Program-made: the position numbers and the translations under genes | Origin: Lewinellaceae bacterium | Lineage (GTDB): Bacteria > Bacteroidota > Bacteroidia > Chitinophagales > Saprospiraceae | DNA length: 64,000 bases | Direction: 5' to 3' | Assembly (NCBI GenBank): GCA_020636215.1 | Contig: JACJYG010000008.1 | Location: 537,063 to 601,062, forward strand | The notes under the pieces: generated by a model | The model's database searches: none | What the model was told of the DNA's origin: nothing | Seen by the model: only the letters and a program-made list of their open reading frames with translations | In this document: positions 62,901 to 64,000 of the stretch, in pieces | Position numbering within the stretch: position 1 is the first letter of the stretch | Layout: every line of letters starts with the position of its first letter

Positions 62901-63620
62901 GAAAAGGGCAGCAATTCCGAGCGGGAGCTGGCCCACGCTCTATACCTGGCCGGCTTCGACGTGCGCGACGTGCACATGACCGACCTGATGACGGGAAGGG
63001 AAACCCTGGAGGACATACAGTTTCTCGGTGCAGTCGGCGGTTTCTCAAATTCCGATGTGCTGGGATCGGCAAAGGGCTGGGCCGGGGCTTTTCTTTACAA
63101 TGAAAAAGCGCGGGCCGCCCTGGAAAAATTCTTTGCACGGGAAGACGTGCTGTCGGTCGGGATTTGCAATGGCTGTCAGTTGTTCATCGAACTGGGGCTC
63201 ATCAATCCGGGCCATGTACAAAAGCCGAAAATGGGCTTCAACGACTCGCACAAACACGAAAGCGGATTTACCTCGGTCAGAATACAGGACAACAAGTCCG
63301 TGATGCTGTCCAGCCTGAGCGGCAGCACCCTGGGCGTCTGGATCTCCCATGGCGAAGGCAAATTCGAATTTCCGCTGCCGGAAGATCAATATAATATCGT
63401 GGCCAAATACGGCTATGAGGGCTACCCTGCCAACCCCAACGGCAGTCACTACAACACTGCCATGATGGCCAGCGATGACGGCCGCCATCTCGTGCTGATG
63501 CCCCATATTGAGCGCTCCATCTTCCCCTGGAACTGGGCCTATTACCCCAAAGACAGAGCGGACGAGATATCGCCCTGGATCGAGGCGTTTGTGAATGCGC
63601 GGAAGTGGCTGGAGGGGTAA
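59970..63620 (+). CDS. purL: phosphoribosylformylglycinamidine synthase, single-chain
   Basis: A protein of 1216 residues starting at MILFFGNPAD; a GTG 33 bases upstream is a weaker alternative. It converts FGAR to FGAM with ATP and glutamine in purine synthesis. The AIRS-type domains are seen (INSEHCRHKIFNGTFI near residue 165; KAETHNFPTTVEPFNGAATG near 245; IHDHGAGGHLNCFSEL near 445). The glutaminase domain begins near residue 970 (AAILREKGSNSERELAHAL) and has its Cys in VGICNGCQL. The length is typical of large single-chain PurL. It appears to be a single gene flanked on both sides by related repeats. Confidence 0.96.
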   Translation: MILFFGNPADIIFAVQLDAPISETDIAKLSWLFGGQPQLPADQVEGLFVGPRAAMVTPWSTNAVEITQNMGIEGIRRIEQFTAGERHYDSMLSQKYQGLHQEIFTIHIEPEPIREIEDISAYNQAEGLALNEEEIDYLEQLSQRIGRKLTDSEVFGFSQINSEHCRHKIFNGTFIIDGEEQASSLFALIKKTSKEHPNSIVSAYKDNVAFLKGPRIRQFAPKTADKPDYYEKKEFDSVVSLKAETHNFPTTVEPFNGAATGSGGEIRDRLAGGKGSLPLAGTAVYMTSYSRLKENRPWEKALPERPWLYQTPMDILIKASNGASDFGNKFGQPLISGSLLTFEHQEHARKLGFDKVIMLAGGVGYGKEAQALKAAPRPGDKIVLLGGDNYRIGMGGAAVSSADTGEYHSGIELNAVQRSNPEMQKRVANTIRGLVESDENPIVAIHDHGAGGHLNCFSELVEATGGKIDLDQLPIGDPTLSKKEIIGNESQERMGLVISPENLDMLKKIAERERSPMYVVGDVTGDGRFVFESGSSGENPMNLGLADLFGSSPKTIMADKAVKRDYEVIDYEPAQLQQYLEQILKLEAVACKDWLTNKVDRCVGGLVAKQQCAGPLQLPLNDCGVMALGFDTNYGVATSIGHAPLNALIDPAAGSRNAIAEALANLVWAPLEDGIRSVSLSANWMWPCRNEGEDARLYQAVKAASDFSIALGVNIPTGKDSLSMKQKYPDDEVLAPGTVIISTVGVCDNIRGIVEPVFQKAGGPIYYLNLSMDAYKLGGSSFAQVRNKVGAEAPDMLDAGKFAEAFNRVQGLIKEGKILAGHDVSAGGLITTLLEMCFADKELGAEIDLSTLGEPDSIKLLFSENCGLVFQVKDKSVAADLEKLPIACHLIGRVVEGNTLSIKNGAESHNFDIAALRDTWYETSWLLDQKQTAGQKADERYRNYKQQPLQYAFPERFSGKMPVIDPSVKRPKAAILREKGSNSERELAHALYLAGFDVRDVHMTDLMTGRETLEDIQFLGAVGGFSNSDVLGSAKGWAGAFLYNEKARAALEKFFAREDVLSVGICNGCQLFIELGLINPGHVQKPKMGFNDSHKHESGFTSVRIQDNKSVMLSSLSGSTLGVWISHGEGKFEFPLPEDQYNIVAKYGYEGYPANPNGSHYNTAMMASDDGRHLVLMPHIERSIFPWNWAYYPKDRADEISPWIEAFVNARKWLEG

Positions 63621-63628
63621 ATGGCTAC

Positions 63629-63687
63629 ATGAATGGCTGAATGGCTGACCGGCTCCCTAGAGACGGTCAGCTATCCGGCCATTCAGC
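63629..63687. repeat. hairpin repeat after purL
   Basis: GCTGAATG-GCTGACCG (63636-63651) faces CGGTCAGC (63664-63671) and GCCATTCAGC (63678-63687), giving a long stem with one bulge. It contains ACCGGCTCCCTAGAGACGGTC, the inverted relative of the block upstream of purL. It may act as a transcript end for purL, but no U-run follows. Confidence 0.6.
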
Positions 63688-64000
63688 AATTTTCAGGGGC
63701 CGCCGGAGATACGGGGCAGCATAGAAAAACACCTATGACAACATTGTAATATAAAAAGAATGCTCTATATTTGAAAGCGTAGTGTTGGGGCTGTTTGGTT
63801 GAGTTACGCCGGCTTTCTTCCGCTTTCCGACTTCCCAATTCCGATAGGGTGTAAGGGGGGATATGTGTTTGTAGCCGTTTGTAAACGGTTGTATGCGCAA
63901 TTTGACGGCCAAATCGTAAAGCTTTGATTTATATGTTTTTATGTTTAAAAAAGGGAGAGATAAGGGATATATACGCAACTTTATTGACGGATATCGAGAT
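63688..64000. other. intergenic region to the window edge; nothing recognised
   Basis: AT-rich DNA with an operator-like CCGTTT-GT-AAACGG (63875-63888). One short minus-strand ORF has no features of a real gene. A promoter for a gene beyond the window may lie here. Confidence 0.35.

Noticed and set aside
63733..63978. 81-residue minus-strand ORF at the window end
   Set aside because: AT-rich, no motif, and no supporting context.
1..64000. tRNA, rRNA or tmRNA genes
   Set aside because: I scanned intergenic regions for T-arm-like GTTCGA/GTTCAA motifs with flanking stems and found no convincing cloverleaf; a tRNAscan-type search would settle it.

Overview
The window looks like chromosome of a non-photosynthetic Bacteroidota, most likely a Saprospiraceae-type (order Saprospirales) bacterium. 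The clues are a SusC/SusD pair, two large secreted proteins ending in the CHU_C (type B) sorting domain of the type IX secretion system, a single-chain PurL, few Shine-Dalgarno sites, and many genes that overlap or start within a few bases of the previous stop. The DNA is moderately GC-rich by eye, with AT-rich patches at 11.3-12.0 kb, 20.05-20.1 kb and 25.3-25.7 kb.

Layout. 0-6 kb: end of an MFS transporter, an RpiB-like isomerase with a small conserved gene, and a three-gene molybdenum hydroxylase (Tat-exported 2Fe-2S, molybdopterin and FAD subunits) with its own terminator. 6.1-6.6 kb: remains of a YcaQ-like winged-helix gene. 6.6-11.3 kb: a 2-oxoacid:ferredoxin oxidoreductase (KorA/KorB) with a GltD-like FAD/Fe-S subunit. 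12-16 kb: a signal-peptide-bearing membrane/coiled-coil protein and a caspase-like protease, separated by a 160-bp foldback element. 16-20 kb: a 2-hydroxyacid dehydrogenase, a sulfatase and a thiolase. 20-25 kb: a bidirectional [NiFe]-hydrogenase (hoxF, a hoxU-hoxY fusion, hoxH, maturation protease). 25.7-36.9 kb: one long apparent operon of a very large pyruvate:ferredoxin oxidoreductase, rnfC-D-G-E-A, a small Cys-rich membrane protein resembling NqrM, a plant-type ferredoxin-NADP reductase and rnfB. 37-42 kb: SusD and SusC. 42-48 kb: secreted or membrane proteins, a probable effector-associated-domain (EAD11-like) adaptor and a glucosaminidase, interspersed with foldback repeats. 48.4-54.4 kb: four genes for secreted or outer-membrane proteins. 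54.4-58.4 kb: a five-gene operon (geranylgeranyl reductase, ferredoxin, VTE3-like and VTE4-like methyltransferases, VTE2-like prenyltransferase). 58.6-63.6 kb: a secreted zinc carboxypeptidase-like protein and purL.

How the parts fit. From 6.6 to 36.9 kb there are two independent ways to reduce ferredoxin from 2-oxoacids (Kor and PFOR), two ways to move ferredoxin electrons to pyridine nucleotides (Rnf coupled to ion pumping, and FNR to NADPH) and an NAD-linked hydrogenase. That suggests flexible redox balancing with ferredoxin, NAD(P)H and H2, possibly under low oxygen.

The most surprising system is the 54.4-58.4 kb operon. Its two methyltransferases and its prenyltransferase resemble, in order, the plant tocopherol enzymes VTE3, VTE4 and VTE2, and they sit with a geranylgeranyl reductase and a ferredoxin. 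This predicts a tocopherol-like or methylated prenyl-benzoquinone product in a heterotrophic Bacteroidota. No homogentisate-forming dioxygenase (HPPD) or tocopherol cyclase (VTE1) is visible in this window.

Several intergenic foldback elements occur. Two of them (23343-23506 and about 25460-25624) share a conserved core but have different stem sequences that remain self-complementary, which argues that the folded structure is maintained.
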